This document shows positions 1 to 10,337 of a stretch of DNA of 64,000 nt, piece after piece. The number at the start of each line of letters is the position of its first letter. The first letter of the stretch is position 1. A program made the translations under genes and the position numbers. Below the pieces are notes generated by a model. It made no database searches. It was not told the origin of the DNA and was given only the letters and a program-made list of their open reading frames with translations. This stretch comes from Lingula anatina (taxonomy: Eukaryota; Brachiopoda; Lingulata; Lingulida; Lingulidae). The stretch spans positions 128,050-192,049 of the forward strand of contig NW_019775798.1 of assembly GCF_001039355.2 (NCBI RefSeq), read 5' to 3'.

Positions 1-811
1 TATCTATCTACTACAAGATGCCAATTATTCAATCCTGGCTATTAATTTTTGTACATTAAGATCAATATAATACTACAAACCTTGGGAAATGTTTATTTTT
101 ACATGAAAATATGGAGTTTGCCTTGTTACTCATGAATGTACCAAAGTACACCTTGGAGAATTAGGCCACAGTTAGAATTTTCAAGTCGCCAAACTGACAT
201 TTAACTATTATAATATCTAGCTCATCTCTTTTGGTTACAGTTGACAAATATCAATCGTGGATTCATGTTTAGGGCAATAGGCATATGCCAGTACAATTAA
301 CATAAACATATATATATATACACAAAAAGCTGTTAGTTTTATGTTTTGCATTAATTATACTTGCTTTCATTTTTTGCAATGATAGGTGTATGCAGAGGGC
401 ATTTTTCTCCTACACACACTCTCATACTTTTTGTCCCAAGTACAAAAACTTGGGTTCCATGTAAATAACAATAGTAATTCAATAAAATAAAATACAAACA
501 AAATTCCTTCGAGTTGTATTCATGCATAGGCTACTATGTACAAGTCATTCATATTAAGTAAAAAAAAAAAAAACTTTCCTTTTTTTATGTATTTCAGATT
601 TCATATTACAGAGATATGATAAACATGTTCATATTATTACTTGTCAAAGGCTTTTAATTTTCTAGAGATTGGCTTGTTTCTTAAATGGAGAATTTTCAAC
701 ATAATCGGCCCACAAAATACCAATTTCTACCTTAGAAGCTTATAAGCAGATTAGTGCTAGTAAATTTTTTGATGGAGGCGATGCAGCCTCTTTAAAAAAA
801 CAGATACTTAC
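1..811. other. Non-coding stretch, PAM16 intron
   Basis: AT-rich sequence with no recognisable exon. Because the PAM16 exon at 812-934 ends in a splice donor pointing toward lower coordinates, this stretch should be the following intron; the last coding exon of PAM16 was not found here and probably lies outside the window. A short TA run near 310-320 and an A tract near 560-572 are the only low-complexity features. Confidence 0.5.
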
Positions 812-1496
812 TTTTGACTGTAAATAAAATGAGCCTCCTTTGGATTTTTCATTGACCGCAAATAAGTGGTCATAGTTTTTCTGTATTTTTTCAACATCAT
901 TTAAGTCTGATACATTCAGTATCTGTTTTGCTTCCTGAAATAACCAAAGTGAATTTTTGATTTAATTAAAGTACTGTCAGAATTGATTACAGTATTTTTC
1001 TAAGTCTCCCTAATTATCTTAGGGAAATAAATGAAAGTCAAATAAATACATTACGTAAACTGGCAAAGATGCTCATATTCTTGCAAAAACACAAATAACT
1101 ATTAAAATAACGTACAATCTCATTAATTCATAGTACTACTGATCTGAAATAATCCTTAATGTGTATTTAACAAAATAAAAGCTTTAAACTAATTTCACAG
1201 TAAGTTTTCTGGAGGACAGAAGCATATTCCAAAATTCCTTTCAATTACTCAAAACTTTAAATGTGTAATTTACTTAAATACTGTCATCCCAATTTCATTT
1301 TCTGTGACTTCTGACACTTAACCTGTATAGTTAACCCTTTCTTTAGGTCAGCTACTGCTGATTTTGTCCCCTGTTTTCCACCTCCTTGGCGCTTTGCTGC
1401 TTGCTGACTGGCAGCCCATTCCTGCTGTAATGCTCTAGTAAATGCCCTACCTACAACTTGGCTTCCAGCCACAACTGCCTGGACTATCACCTTTAA
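812..1496 (-). CDS. PAM16: PAM16 (TIM16/MAGMAS) import-motor subunit, two internal exons
   Basis: Partial gene on the minus strand. Exon 1496-1323 (58 codons, phase 0 at both ends) encodes a segment containing [16 protein letters not shown], the typical N-terminal region of Tim16. Exon 934-812 (41 codons) starts [12 protein letters not shown] and ends [12 protein letters not shown], matching the J-like domain with the family's NYDHLF and GGSFYLQSK blocks. Donors GTTAAG and GTAAGT and acceptors TTTTAG and TTTCAG frame both exons; an in-frame TAG just upstream of the first shows the acceptor is needed. PAM16 is a peripheral subunit of the TIM23 presequence-translocase motor on the matrix side of the mitochondrial inner membrane, where it recruits and restrains the J-protein PAM14. 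The start codon (family alignment leaves only one or two residues for exon 1) and the C-terminal exon are not located. LRRC59 lies divergently, with its start about 3.2 kb away. Confidence 0.88.
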
Positions 1497-1784
1497 CTAA
1501 AAAGAAAATTCTCAAATGTAGAGTTTCAGCTGAGAGCACAAAGCAATTAATATAAAAATTAAAACAAGGCAGCAAAGCTGTCAAATGTAAAGACAAAAAG
1601 CAAGAAAAAAAAATAGGGTACTGTCAATTCTGATGCAAAAGTACATTATGTTAAACTGCAAATTCAACATCAAATTTTAATTATGCTTAACAGGTAATTC
1701 CAAAGTAAAATGTGTAACAAGCATAAGGCTTCAGGCCCATGGGAGTTCAAGTTCACACTTTGAAAATGTATAACTTCCAGAAAA

Positions 1785-3175
1785 AGAATCTAATTAGACT
1801 GCTCTTCCAACTCGGGCTGCATGCCGATTTTCGAACTTGACCTGCGTTTTAGCAAGATCGATTTTTCCTGTGAGTTTCATGACAACAGGCCTATCGGTTT
1901 TCCTTGAAATGTGTTTACAGTGTTGCATATATGCTGAAAAGTAAAAGTAACTTCTACAATAATGGCCCAATCATGCTGATTTTCAAACTTGACCTACGTT
2001 TTATGAATATTCATCAGCTCTGTAAATATAAAGCCAGAAAGTAAATTTGCCTTCCACTTATCGTGTTTACAAGGAAAGTACAGATTTGTGTCTGTACATA
2101 AAAATGCCAAAATGTATACAAGACAGTGCCGTTTCAACATGGTTTATTTCCATTTTTAACACTTTTTTAACATAAAACAAAATTAACATTTTACTGCCAT
2201 TTTTATATGATCAACTTAGAAAATTGATGAGATGTGAAAAATATCAATAGAACAGTGTTAAATGTCCAATTTCTTCCATTCTGAGATTCTGAACATAGTG
2301 AATGATTGAATCTGACAAACTGCAATGATATGAGTTTATTTCCATTTTTGACACTCTATTACACAATACACGATAATAAGTTTACCATCATTTTTATAAA
2401 ATCAACTAACAATGTTATAAAGATGAAGGAAATGTCAAACAAACACTTTTACATATCTTATTAGTTCAATAATGAGCCTGTTTACATGCCTAAGAATTGA
2501 ATCTGAGGAAATGTGAAACAAGACAGCACTGTTCTGAAATGGGTTTTTCCCCATCTTTAACAATTTTTTTACATAAAACAAAATTAACAGTTTACTGCCA
2601 TTTTTATATGATCAACTAAGAAAATTGATGAGATGAGAAAAATATCAATAGAATAGTGTTAAATGCCCAACTGCTTCCATTCTGAGATTCTGAACATACT
2701 GAATGATTGAATCTGACAAACTGCAATGATATGAGTTCATTTCCATTTTTGACACTTTATTACACAATATACGATAACAAGTTTACCAAAATTTTTATAT
2801 AATCAACTTACAATGTTGTAAAGATGCAGGAAATGTCATATAAACACTTTTATGTATCTTATTAGTTAAATAATAAGACTGTTAACATGCCTAAGAATTG
2901 AATTTGAGGAAATGTGAAAAAACAGCATAACTTCTAAAACAATGACCCGATTATGCTAATTTTCAAACTCAACCTGCATTTTAGTAAGATTGACCACTCC
3001 TGTGAGTTTAATGACAATTTGCCGATCTGTTTTTCATATGTTGTGTTTACAGTGTTGCATATATGCTAAAAAGTGAAAAAACAGCATAACTACTAAAATA
3101 GTGGCCCGATCATGCCGATTTTCGAACTTGACCTGTGTTTTATGAATATTCATCAGCTCTGTAAATATCTGAGTC
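1785..3175. repeat. Diverged tandem repeat block of two unit types
   Basis: Two units recur. Unit X (about 1785-2035) returns at about 2927-3172; it carries the shared core CGATTTTCGAACTTGACCTG (the third and fourth occurrences slightly changed), a GAATATTCATCAGCTCTGTA block and GTGTTTACAGTGTTGCATAT. Unit Y (about 2161-2540) returns at about 2567-2920 with an offset near 401 bases, sharing AACATAAAACAAAATTAACA and TCTGACAAACTGCAATGATA. The order is X-Y-Y-X. The copies differ by many substitutions, so the block is old. It lies in the large PAM16 5' intron or upstream region. No ORF of note. Confidence 0.75.
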
Positions 3176-3179
3176 TGTA

Positions 3180-4738
3180 CATAAAAATTAAAAAACAAAA
3201 ATAATGTTGCCAATGGTTATCGTCACAGGGCCTGTTAGACACAATAGGTAAATGTGTGTCTGCGGACATTAGTCACTGATAACTGCTGCTCTGAACAAGT
3301 CAACAGACTGGAGACAAATATTAGAGTCCTTAAGGTGGTTCCAGTCCAGTTCTTGGTAGAATCTCTGTAGATTTCTGCCTTGCCTTAAAGGGGGTTTGCA
3401 ATTGTTTTCAACATAGATTTCAACCAGATCATTTTAATGGATTTATAAGGGTAACAGTCCTTGACTTTTATAGTGCCTTAGCTGCTGTGGATTTAGGTAT
3501 TCTTGTGATATAAAGAGCATTATAGTCTCATCATCATATTATCTTTTTGGCATTAATACCCACCAAGATGAGACATTCACAAACATGACGGCCAACCTGA
3601 CGGCAAACAAGGGAGTGGAAACACATTACTTTTATAATTAAGAGGTGCCTAACTGTCAGTAACTGAGTTTTGTGACCTTCAGGGGCAGTTAGGACTTGGC
3701 CTGTGTGGCACACATGAACAGTAATCGATCCACCATACCTGGGTCTTTTGTTTTTAACAACTGTTCATTTGACATTGAAGTTCTTGTTCAAGACTTCGGA
3801 CTGACATCTACTGGTACTCCCTGTGGCTTCGTGCTGATTTGCCGAGTTGTACAAATGATAAAAATTACCAAGTAATATATTTCTATTTCATATCACCCCG
3901 TTTTGTTGGGAATGACCATTTCCTGTGTTAACTTGTGACTGGTCTCGTTTTTTCCAGTATATTGCACTGTGCTGTGTTGTATTGTGCATTACAGTCTGGC
4001 CCCACAATGATGGCAAGAGAACCTCAATCACTTTGTAATGTTGTTTTAAATTTTAAATATTTAATGTTTTCATTTTTGTTATAATATTACTTTTCATATG
4101 GGTACACTGTCCTAACACACTTCGTTTTCATTATGGTACGAGTGAGGCGCCGTTGAAAATATCGAGTCAAGCTGCACAAATGGTGATGCAACTTGCAAAA
4201 TAGTGACAACAATTTTATTTCTTCTACTGTTCCCTCAAGGGCATAGGTTTACGATGTTGCCATTTTGGCAAAACAAATGATTGTTTCGTTGGTTACCCTT
4301 TACTAATTTTGCCAAATTTCAATAAAGCTATTCACTTTTCAGTGCACTGTTATTCTAGGCATCAAATTGTGAGAGATAACTTCAAATACTTACCATTACA
4401 AAACCTCAGCATCAAACGTGCGCATCATCAGCAGGATCAAACTGCGCATGCTTCTCCGGAAGTGCTTTTCTTACAGCGAAAGTTTCGATAAAGATTATTG
4501 CATTTTATAGTATATATATCTTTTTAAAAAATCAATTTAATAGTTTTCTAAACTAAAAAATGCCAAATGGAACAATTATTTACAGACTTTACAAGATTTG
4601 TACATACCTCAGTGAAAATATATTCCAAAACTTTTCATATAAAGTATATGTAACTCTGTACTGTCACGTTGCACAACTTCCGCCAAGCGTGTTTGGGTGG
4701 TCATTTCGCCGGTGGTTCCCTTTAAAAACTCTAAAATC
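3180..4738. other. Intergenic region between divergent PAM16 and LRRC59
   Basis: No coding exon recognised. PAM16 (minus) and LRRC59 (plus) point away from each other, so the PAM16 first exon and one or two promoters should lie here. The part from about 4130 to 4740 has the highest density of CpG-containing segments and is the best candidate for the promoter; I see no convincing TATA box placement. Confidence 0.35.
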
Positions 4739-6199
4739 ATGCCAAAAGAAAACTTAAAGGATAAACTGGAAGGCAACGAGCTAGACTTGAGCCTGAGTAA
4801 TTTAGATACAGTCCCAGTTAAAGAGCTTGTAAGTATTTTCTGCAGAATCACAGAGCTATCTTGGTAACAACTGAATGTTCGGTCTGGCGAAAAGGCGAGA
4901 GGTTGACAGAGTATGTTTAGGGGCAGTGCGGTTATCGAGTACAAATCGTCAGACATGATGGAAATGCTCTGTCTTTGACTGTTCATTCACAATTCAAATG
5001 AATGGTAAAATAAAGCATAAAAATAATTTTAGCTTAGGGTACTAACTAGTAACAGGAACATTTATATTATCTTATTGAACTTATTCATAATGTTTGGTGC
5101 TTTTGTATTCCAGGTTGCCCTGCCGAAAGCAACTCGTTTGGACTTATCTTGTAACCAGATTAAAAGTTTACCAGTAAGTTTTTAAAAAAATTCTACTAGT
5201 TACATGTTACATAGATATTGATCAGTATTTTACTTGCGATGCCCATACTGATATGAAAACCTGGCATCTGCTTTTGCTGAATTATGGTCATTTGCTCCCC
5301 CCCTCCCTTCCATTACAAATGTTAAAATTCCATTGATATTCTTTACAGGATGACTTCTGCACCAAACTGAACTACCTGGTCAAAATAGACCTGAGCAAGA
5401 ACAGCCTCACAGAAATTCCATCCAACATAGGGTTGCTACAGAAACTAGAGCACCTTGATCTCCTTGGTAACCAACTGACCACTCTTCCAGTCGGTATGTG
5501 CTACCTGAAAAAGTTGAAGTGGCTGGACCTTAAGGACAACCCTCTCAGTGAAAACTTGAAGCAGGTGGCTGGGGACTGCTTGGATGAGGTGCAGTGCAGA
5601 AGATGTGCACAGAATGTGAGTGGTGGTGTTTGAAAAGTATAAATATAAAGTTTTATTTTTTTCCATTCAAAATATTAACATTTTTGCAGAAAGGTAATTT
5701 TTATCTGTGCCAATTATTTTTGAAGTGGGAAATGAACCTATCATTAAAAGTGAGTGGTGGTGTTTGAAAAGTATATATATATATATATAGGACTGACACA
5801 CACACATATATATATATATATATATTTGTCAGTCCTACAAATACATAATGGTAAAAACCAGGACCTGTTTGGTGTTTTTTGTGGATGGTAAATTTGATGG
5901 TTGTCAATGTGATTATTTTTGTGTCTGTGAGGTACTTCTCACTCTGACCTGTTGGTGTGTTTGAATAAAGTTAACCACGACAATCACCAATATGCATTTA
6001 GTTATCTTGATTTAGCAGTTCTGTTGAAGAGTATACCAAGCCGCTTATGATTTTGCAAGAAACTTCATATTAATTTACTGTGATACTATAATGTTCTTTT
6101 CAATGAATAATTGATAAATATTTTTATATTTAACTTTAGATGGTGGCATATATGAAGAAAGTGCAGTCAGAACTTGATAGACAGAAACAAAAGAAATTA
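4739..6199 (+). CDS. LRRC59: LRRC59, truncated first copy (exons 1-4 up to the gap)
   Basis: Same gene as the complete copy at 6203-8925, cut by the N at 6200. Exons: 4739-4828, 5114-5173, 5349-5615 and the first part of exon 4 from 6140. Exons 1-3 and introns 1-2 look identical to the second copy; intron 3 differs by microsatellite length and scattered single bases. This suggests a second allele or an overlapping contig rather than a separate gene. The sequence right of the N restarts one base before the ATG of exon 1. Confidence 0.85.
5616..5774 (+). repeat. Duplicated splice-donor segment in LRRC59 intron 3
   Basis: The 25 bases beginning with the intron 3 donor at 5616 (GTGAGTGGTGGTGTTTGAAA...) recur exactly at 5750-5774, so the intron contains a second copy of its own 5' splice site 134 bases downstream. 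The same arrangement is present in the second copy at 7080 and about 7214. Confidence 0.8.
5774..5835. repeat. TA/CA microsatellite with inverted-repeat flanks
   Basis: An AT run, then GGACTGACA, a CA and AT run, then TGTCAGTCC: the two nine-base words are exact inverted repeats. The second copy at 7236-7308 has a longer first AT run, consistent with allelic length variation. Confidence 0.8.
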
Positions 6200-6200
6200 N
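6200..6200. other. Single-N assembly join
   Basis: The N interrupts LRRC59 exon 4 after the codons for QKQKKL. The next bases repeat the sequence from 4738 onward. Repeated blocks: about 4738-6199 and 6202-7670. Confidence 0.9.
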
Positions 6201-6202
6201 TC

Positions 6203-7235
6203 ATGCCAAAAGAAAACTTAAAGGATAAACTGGAAGGCAACGAGCTAGACTTGAGCCTGAGTAATTTAGATACAGTCCCAGTTAAAGAGCTTGTAAGTAT
6301 TTTCTGCAGAATCACAGAGCTATCTTGGTAACAACTGAATGTTCGGTCTGGCGAAAAGGCGAGAGGTTGACAGAGTATGTTTAGGGGCAGTGCGGTTATC
6401 GAGTACAAATCGTCAGACATGATGGAAATGCTCTGTCTTTGACTGTTCATTCACAATTCAAATGAATGGTAAAATAAAGCATAAAAATAATTTTAGCTTA
6501 GGGTACTAACTAGTAACAGGAACATTTATATTATCTTATTGAACTTATTCATAATGTTTGGTGCTTTTGTATTCCAGGTTGCCCTGCCGAAAGCAACTCG
6601 TTTGGACTTATCTTGTAACCAGATTAAAAGTTTACCAGTAAGTTTTTAAAAAAATTCTACTAGTTACATGTTACATAGATATTGATCAGTATTTTACTTG
6701 CGATGCCCATACTGATATGAAAACCTGGCATCTGCTTTTGCTGAATTATGGTCATTTGCTCCCCCCCTCCCTTCCATTACAAATGTTAAAATTCCATTGA
6801 TATTCTTTACAGGATGACTTCTGCACCAAACTGAACTACCTGGTCAAAATAGACCTGAGCAAGAACAGCCTCACAGAAATTCCATCCAACATAGGGTTGC
6901 TACAGAAACTAGAGCACCTTGATCTCCTTGGTAACCAACTGACCACTCTTCCAGTCGGTATGTGCTACCTGAAAAAGTTGAAGTGGCTGGACCTTAAGGA
7001 CAACCCTCTCAGTGAAAACTTGAAGCAGGTGGCTGGGGACTGCTTGGATGAGGTGCAGTGCAGAAGATGTGCACAGAATGTGAGTGGTGGTGTTTGAAAA
7101 GTATAAATATAAAGTTTTATTTTTTTCCATTCAAAATATTAACATTTTTGCAGAAAGGTAATTTTTATCTGTGCCAATTATTTTTGAAGTGGGAAATGAA
7201 CCTATCGTTAAAAGTGAGTGGTGGTGTTTGAAAAG

Positions 7236-7266
<31 letters not shown>

Positions 7267-8925
7267 CTGACACACACACATATATATATATATATATTTG
7301 TCAGTCCTACAAATACAAAATGGTAAAAACCAGGACCTGTTTGGTCTTTTTTGTGGATGGTAAATTTGATGGTTGTCAATGTGATTATTTTTGTGTCTGT
7401 GAGGTACTTCTCACTCTGACCTGTTGGTGTGTTTGAATAAAGTTAACCACGACAATCACCAATATGCATTTAGTTATCTTGATTTAGCAGTTCTGTTGAA
7501 GAGTATACCAAGCAGCTTATGATTTTGCAAGAAACTTCATATTAATTTACTGTGATACTATAATGTTCTTTTCAATGAATAATTGATAAATATTTTTATA
7601 TTTAACTTTAGATGGTGGCATATATGAAGAAAGTGCAGTCAGAACTTGATAGACAGAAACAAAAGAAATTAGACGAAGAAAGAGGTCAGTTGTGTAGATA
7701 AATTAAACCCTCTTTTCTATTTTTCATCTTTTGTCAATGTCAAGTACACAGGCATTTGTAAACAATAACTGCAAGTTGGAAAATAATGTCAAATTAAGTT
7801 TAGGCATTTTATTAACATTTCAGTCTGTGATATTTTGAATTGTTAGCAGTGACACATCCTTATGTGTAAATGTGTTCACATCGTTTTTGTTCAGTTCATA
7901 TATGCTTTAGTTTTGTTTTTCTTTTGGCATTAGATAAGATTTTTTATTCAAAATTTCTTCAGCTAAAGAAAATCTTCGAAAGGCAGAAGAAGAACGGGAA
8001 AACCAAAGGAAAAAGGCAGAAAAGAAAGCAGAGAAAGAAAGAAGGAAGAGAGAATTTGAGGCATCTCAGGCAGCAAAGAGGCAACAAGAAAAGGAAGAGA
8101 CAGTACCATTACAAACTGAAAACAGGAAGACACTCAATGGTCACAGTGCTGAGGAAAAGGCAATCAAGACTGGTAAGAATATGCAGTGTCAATCATGCTG
8201 TTGCGTGCATTTTCATTTTGGTGTATATTTATTGTAAAATGTTACATATAAACAAGTGTATATTCCCTGTATGCTGAAGGGTAAACCCAATTTTAACTCT
8301 CAGTCATCCTAATAAAAAGCATCTTCTTCAAATTTCTGGTAGTAAATTTGACCTCCTTTAGCACCCTCACAGTTCTTAAAAGTCCACCAATTGACACTGT
8401 AATCATGTATGACACATTACTGCTAAACCCAATAAAGAATAATTATTCAAATGATAGTTAGCTGAAATGTCTGTTCAGATATCATTTTTCAGGAATGTCG
8501 TCAATTTCTGCTATTTGAAACTTCATGGTGGGATTTGGTTGGGGTTCGAGGCAGTGATTTGACTTAACTCACTTTAAACACATCTTTAAATCTGATGGAT
8601 GAAGGTGTATTTCTGGAAAAACAATATTGCTTAGAAAATAACAAAATAGGTGAATTTTGATTATATAGAGTAATAGTTGTTACCAAGTATATGATTGAGT
8701 TGTTCTTTTTGAATAATTCACCAATTGTTATTTCTTTTTACAGGGGGTGGTGCATCTTGTTGTAGCATATTCTTTGGCATAGTAGTCGCCATGGTAGCCG
8801 TACTCTTGGGGCTCTATTTTTACTGTGATTCCAATACTGATGTCCCCTGGTGCAGAAATGGACACAAGATGGCGCTTGATTTGTACTCTCAAGCCAGGAA
8901 GACAGTGAGGACTTACACTAGCTGA
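6203..8925 (+). CDS. LRRC59: LRRC59, leucine-rich-repeat ER membrane protein (complete)
   Basis: Six coding exons: 6203-6292, 6578-6637, 6813-7079, 7612-7684, 7963-8172 and 8744-8925, joined in frame to a 293-residue protein (human LRRC59 is about 307). Residues about 15-140 form leucine-rich repeats ([47 protein letters not shown]) ending in a CRRCAQN cap. A charged Lys/Glu-rich helix that is probably coiled coil follows (residues about 150-210, [20 protein letters not shown]-type composition). A C-terminal membrane anchor ([18 protein letters not shown]) then precedes a short lumenal tail. LRRC59 is a tail-anchored ER protein associated with ribosomes and with nuclear import of FGF1 and other cargo. 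The ATG sits in AATCATGCC with an upstream in-frame context fitting the family's MPK-type N-terminus. The architecture and exon phases leave little doubt. Confidence 0.93.
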
Positions 8926-10337
8926 GATGTCTGCTTCTAAATAAGACTTTTGTGTATGATGTCAAGGAAGAAATATTTTCTTGATGTATTTTTGTTTAAG
9001 AAAAGTGGTGCTGGACTATTGACTGGAATCTGAGAAGTTTCCTATGTTGTTAGATAAAAAAAAACGAGTGTGATAAATAAATAGGTAGAATTATACAAAC
9101 AAACAAGTTAGGAGATTGAATTTTTACAAACAATCATGAATCATTAATGAAGAGTCACAAAACCTTTATAGTTTTTAGAAAACTGTGAGGAATATCCTTT
9201 TATGAGAGGTTCTTAATATTTGGGGTAATAGTAAGTTTTGTTGACATTTTTATTTGCTGTTTTTCATGAATGGGGCAGATTCTTAATTGGTCATTCATTT
9301 ACAACATTCCTGTATTGCCCACCACATGTGTAACTGCCTGATGGAGTTTTGGCATTACTATCCATCAAAATTGTTATGTAGGCAACTTATGTTCAGTCTT
9401 GGAAAGGTGTCTGACTTTCAGTACAAGCTTATTTATTTATCCATTTTTTGTTATTTATTTATTATTTTATTATTATTATTATTGTTGTTGTCTGTGCTGG
9501 AGTAGTACTTTTGGAAAAAAAGGAAGATTTGAATTTTTTTTCATTAGAAAGTTAAACATAAAGATACACCAAACATGTCACTTGATACAAGTAGAGATTT
9601 TGTATAAAAAGTAGGAAATCTTAAGACTATTTATATCCTGTATTCTGTCTTTTGATATCTTGATAACATCCAAGATGTTCACATCTTTAGAACTAGTAAA
9701 GGAGACTAAGAAAAAAGAAGTCGGATCTCCATTACTTTTCACTCTGAATACCTAATCAATTAATGCGCATTTCAACAATAATTTAACTGTTTTTTTCCTT
9801 CTCATTATGCATCGACAAATATTACGGGCCCGCCAACTAACATCCTCAACGACCTGCCCAGTCTGTCTTTGCAAATAACAGAAGTATCTCTTTCGTTTTT
9901 GCGCAACAAATGAATTGAGGTCAATTCTGTAACGACGACGCCCTTGGTGTATTAGAGCTCATTTAACCCCACGTCCTCATATCTCAAGAATCGGTAATTT
10001 TTAATTAATACATGTATCAGCCTTTGATACTCCCCAACACTTTTTAGCGGTTTGTTTCGTTTACACCGGAATTTTTAGCTGAGGAGGCAGGTCTTGCTCT
10101 GGCATTTCTTATGTGACGTCCAAGCCGTGTTATCTTCATCGCAGAATGCTGTGCGTGAAGCGTTAGAAGTGAATTATGATACCTGGACCTGTGTGAAAAA
10201 GACCATTTGAAACCGTCTGAGACAATATGTAAACTATCCATCTTTAATAAAATGTGAAATTCCCTTTCTGCATGACCAACCCTCTCCTGACCAAGAGTAT
10301 CGACACGTTAGTGCCACATCAAATTTGACAATGAATT
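8926..10337. other. LRRC59 3' UTR and intergenic sequence
   Basis: The 3' UTR of LRRC59 begins after TGA at 8925; AATAAA-like words occur near 9073-9081. A TTA run (about 9465-9483) follows. Gene A converges from the other side; an ATTAAA on its strand near 10233 could be its polyadenylation signal. No further gene seen. Confidence 0.5.

Noticed and set aside
4190-4330. Possible PAM16 first exon near ATGGCAACATC on the minus strand
   Set aside because: The exon phase (2) does not fit the phase 0 start of the next exon.
4738-7670. LRRC59 as a true tandem duplicate
   Set aside because: The first copy ends mid-exon at an N and the second starts one base before the ATG; the differences are allelic in size.
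7870-8277. 135-codon Lys/Arg-rich ORF
   Set aside because: A frame-shifted shadow of LRRC59 exon 5 plus intron; the true frame gives the Glu/Lys coiled-coil.
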